Below the pieces are notes generated by a model, which saw only the letters and a program-made list of their open reading frames with translations, made no database searches and was not told the origin of the DNA. This document shows positions 5,169 to 5,661 of a DNA stretch of 5,661 bases, piece by piece. The DNA comes from Planctomycetota bacterium (lineage in GTDB: Bacteria; Planctomycetota; SZUA-567), in NCBI GenBank assembly GCA_020860865.1, contig JAJBTL010000409.1, positions 1 to 5,661 of the forward strand, written 5' to 3'. Position 1 is the first letter of the stretch; each line of letters begins with the position of its first letter. A program made the position numbers and the translations under genes.

Positions 5169-5661
5169 TTAATCGACTTCCGCGGCCAGAGTGGCGGCGG
5201 CTTCTTCCGAGACGTCGAAGTTTGTATAAACGTTCTGGACGTCGTCGTTTTCTTCGAGAAGGTCGATGAGTTTGGAAATCTTCTGCGCCGTCTCCAGCCC
5301 GACCTCGATGCGGTTGTCCGGAATAAGCTGCAGTTCCGACACCTGCGTTTCGATGCCCGCCTTTTCGAGCGCCTCGCCGACGGCGAGGAACGTCGCCGGA
5401 TCGGTATAGACTTCGAAAAACGTGTCCTGATCAACAACATCTTCTGCCCCGGCGTCGAGGACGATATCCATCAGCGTCTCTTCGTCCGCCTTGTCCTTCT
5501 CGACCTGGAAGACGCCCTTACGCTGGAACATGTGCATGACAGAGCCCTGTTTCCCGACCTTGCCGCCGGCCCGGTCGAAAATATAGCGGATTTCCGGCCC
5601 GGTGCGCATGCCGTTGTCGGTCAGGCACTCGACCACCACCGCCACGCCGTCCTGGGCATAG
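5169..5661 (-). CDS. yebC: YebC/PmpR/TACO1-family protein, C-terminal part (N-terminus beyond window)
   Basis: The visible 163 residues match domains II and III of the YebC family. YAQDGVAVVVECLTDN corresponds to the conserved YxxxGVAxxVExLTDN block, followed by R-T-x-x-E/xIR, GGKVG-x-x-GSVMHMFQRKG and the acidic LxLIPDN and LLEENDDVQNVYTNFDV near the C-terminus. The open frame continues past the right edge without a start, and family members are about 240-250 residues, so about 80 are missing. A GTG at 5645 falls inside the conserved block and is not the start. YebC proteins are cytoplasmic. They have been described as transcriptional regulators (PmpR), and their mitochondrial relative TACO1 activates translation; recent work links the family to rescue of ribosomes at polyproline. 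Residues 145-152 are strongly acidic. It is transcribed towards the lipoprotein gene. The family is certain and the cellular role is inferred. Confidence 0.96.
   Translation of the reverse strand, partial: YAQDGVAVVVECLTDNGMRTGPEIRYIFDRAGGKVGKQGSVMHMFQRKGVFQVEKDKADEETLMDIVLDAGAEDVVDQDTFFEVYTDPATFLAVGEALEKAGIETQVSELQLIPDNRIEVGLETAQKISKLIDLLEENDDVQNVYTNFDVSEEAAATLAAEVD

Noticed and set aside
3771..5661. Idea that YebC sits beside the proline-rich lipoprotein to relieve polyproline stalling on it
   Set aside because: The lipoprotein contains no Pro-Pro pair and the genes converge rather than share an operon, so adjacency gives no support.

Overview
The window is GC-rich, roughly 60-65 % by eye, and has bacterial gene organisation with short intergenic gaps. 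It carries four confident genes and a fifth that is convincing as a coding region but has no recognised function. The helicase and DHH-phosphoesterase sequences look most like those of Planctomycetota or another PVC-type bacterium to me. That is an impression from motif context and not a measured result. The lipoprotein signal implies a cell envelope, but no marker gene settles the taxonomy.

Layout: positions 1-1131 (minus strand) hold the N-terminal half of a UvrD/PcrA-type superfamily 1 DNA helicase, which runs off the left edge. A 200-bp gap holds a GC hairpin and a promoter-like block with a 13-bp palindrome. Positions 1332-2408 (minus) encode a complete DHH/DHHA1 phosphoesterase of the NrnA-like nanoRNase/pAp-phosphatase group. 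A 178-bp divergent region with candidate promoters on both strands separates it from 2587-3141 (plus), a CYTH-fold class IV adenylate cyclase (CyaB-like). A 91-codon reading frame overlaps the cyaB stop codon (TAATG) and runs into an AT-rich island, about 40 % GC by hand count. The rest of the 629-bp stretch up to 3770 has no gene I can support. Positions 3771-4850 (plus) encode a proline-rich lipoprotein of unknown function. It is followed by a strong hairpin terminator and then a 136-nt near-symmetrical giant palindrome (4954-5089). Positions 5169-5661 (minus) are the C-terminal two thirds of a YebC/TACO1-family protein, which runs off the right edge.

The known genes are mostly housekeeping: DNA repair (PcrA), nanoRNA/nucleotide turnover (NrnA-like), cyclic nucleotide synthesis or CYTH phosphohydrolysis (CyaB-like), and translation or gene regulation (YebC). 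They do not form one operon. The only same-strand pair of confident neighbours with a clear link is the phosphoesterase followed by pcrA, and a hairpin lies between them. I see no defence system, CRISPR array, tRNA or rRNA. The most interesting items are the giant palindrome between the convergent genes, the compositionally foreign segment after cyaB, and the lipoprotein with 60 prolines and no Pro-Pro pair.
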